This document shows positions 63,671 through 64,000 of a stretch of DNA of 64,000 nucleotides, piece after piece. This DNA comes from Pseudomonas flavescens (GTDB lineage: Bacteria; Pseudomonadota; Gammaproteobacteria; Pseudomonadales; Pseudomonadaceae). The stretch is taken from positions 2,232,001 to 2,296,000 of the forward strand of contig NZ_JACBYV010000001.1 of NCBI RefSeq assembly GCF_013408425.1, given 5' to 3'. Numbering within the stretch: position 1 is the stretch's first letter; each line of letters begins with the position of its first letter. The translations under genes were made by a program, and so were the position numbers. Under the pieces are notes generated by a model, which was given only the letters and a program-made list of their open reading frames with translations, had not been told where the DNA came from and did not search any database.

Positions 63671-64000
63671 TCAATAGCCTCGGGAAAAATCCACCAGCCC
63701 GTGCAGGGCGCTGCCGGCTCGATAACGCTGCAGGTTGCTGACGAACAGCTCGACCAGCAGCGGTGGCAGGCTCGGCGCAGCGCTGTGACCGGTGAGCAAC
63801 AGGTTGTCGGCGGTCCAGAACGGGTGCCCGGTGGGCAACGGCTCTTCACGGCAGACATCGATCACCGCCGCAGCCAGTTGCCCACGGGCAAGCGCCGCGA
63901 CCAGATCCTCATCGACCACCGAGGTACCGCGTCCGGCATTGATCAATACCGCCGATGGTTTGAAGCATGCCAGCAAGGCCGCATCGTAAATGTCCCGGGT
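63671..64000 (-). CDS. D-2-hydroxyacid dehydrogenase, C-terminal part (cut by window)
   Basis: 109 residues visible; the frame is open to the window end. The NAD-binding domain end VLINAGRGTSVVDEDLVAAL and AAVIDVCREEPLPTGHPFW are standard for the family, with the catalytic His in LLTGHSAAPS. Members of the GhrA-like subgroup reduce glyoxylate and hydroxypyruvate. The N-terminal two thirds lie beyond the window. Confidence 0.88.
   Translation of the reverse strand, partial: TRDIYDAALLACFKPSAVLINAGRGTSVVDEDLVAALARGQLAAAVIDVCREEPLPTGHPFWTADNLLLTGHSAAPSLPPLLVELFVSNLQRYRAGSALHGLVDFSRGY

Noticed and set aside
1..64000. CRISPR array
   Set aside because: All tandem repeats found have units of 75-139 bases with hairpin arms; none has short repeats with unique spacers.

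Overview
The window is chromosomal DNA from a Pseudomonas-type gammaproteobacterium. The evidence is high GC, a polar-flagellum gene set in Pseudomonas order (flhA-flhF-fleN-fliA-cheYZAB-motCD-parC-parP-cheW), an HptB/HsbR/HsbA module, and Pseudomonas-style REP repeats of the GTAGGAGC..GCTCCTAC kind. The P. mendocina/P. oleovorans branch is my best guess, but that is inference from memory. No CRISPR array, rRNA, tRNA, intact insertion sequence or prophage was seen.

Region 1 (1-31.7 kb) is one nearly continuous flagellar and chemotaxis locus, almost all on the minus strand. In transcription order from the right: fliE-F-G-H-I-J; hsbA-hsbR-hptB; fliK; fliL-M-N-O-P-Q-R-flhB; then sodC on the opposite strand; then flhA-flhF-fleN-fliA-cheY-cheZ-cheA-cheB-motC-motD-parC-parP-cheW-DUF2802. 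A cut-off FlhB-like gene lies at the left edge. Good sigma-54 (-24/-12) promoters are readable before fliE, fliK, fliL and flhA, so the locus is built as several sigma-54 operons. FlhF and FleN set flagellar place and number, FliA drives late genes, ParC/ParP place the chemotaxis array at the pole, and MotC/MotD form the second stator.

Region 2 (31.7-41 kb) starts at a synteny break next to a 131-bp tandem repeat. fleQ-fleS-fleR, which sit beside fliE in many pseudomonads, are absent. It holds comEA, a GH17 glucanase/transglycosylase with a membrane tail, a small membrane protein, a secreted alpha/beta hydrolase overlapping mlaA, a pirin, a repeat block, a DTW-domain tRNA modification enzyme and an Aer-type PAS chemoreceptor.

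Region 3 (41-50 kb) holds a MacA-MacB-outer membrane factor export operon whose third gene carries a one-base frameshift, a 41-residue peptide gene, a TonB-dependent receptor with a divergent EamA permease, and a 112-bp tandem repeat block.

Region 4 (50-64 kb) holds cysK, a DUF748 protein, a MoxR ATPase/VWA pair interrupted by two small genes, membrane and amidotransferase genes, an S9 oligopeptidase, an HNH nuclease whose stop codon abuts a 298-bp MITE-like element, a TrmH-family methyltransferase, a secreted protein made of AEDGY/AESGF repeats, an HEXXH metallopeptidase-like protein, a YcgN-type cysteine-cluster protein and the C-terminal end of a 2-hydroxyacid dehydrogenase.
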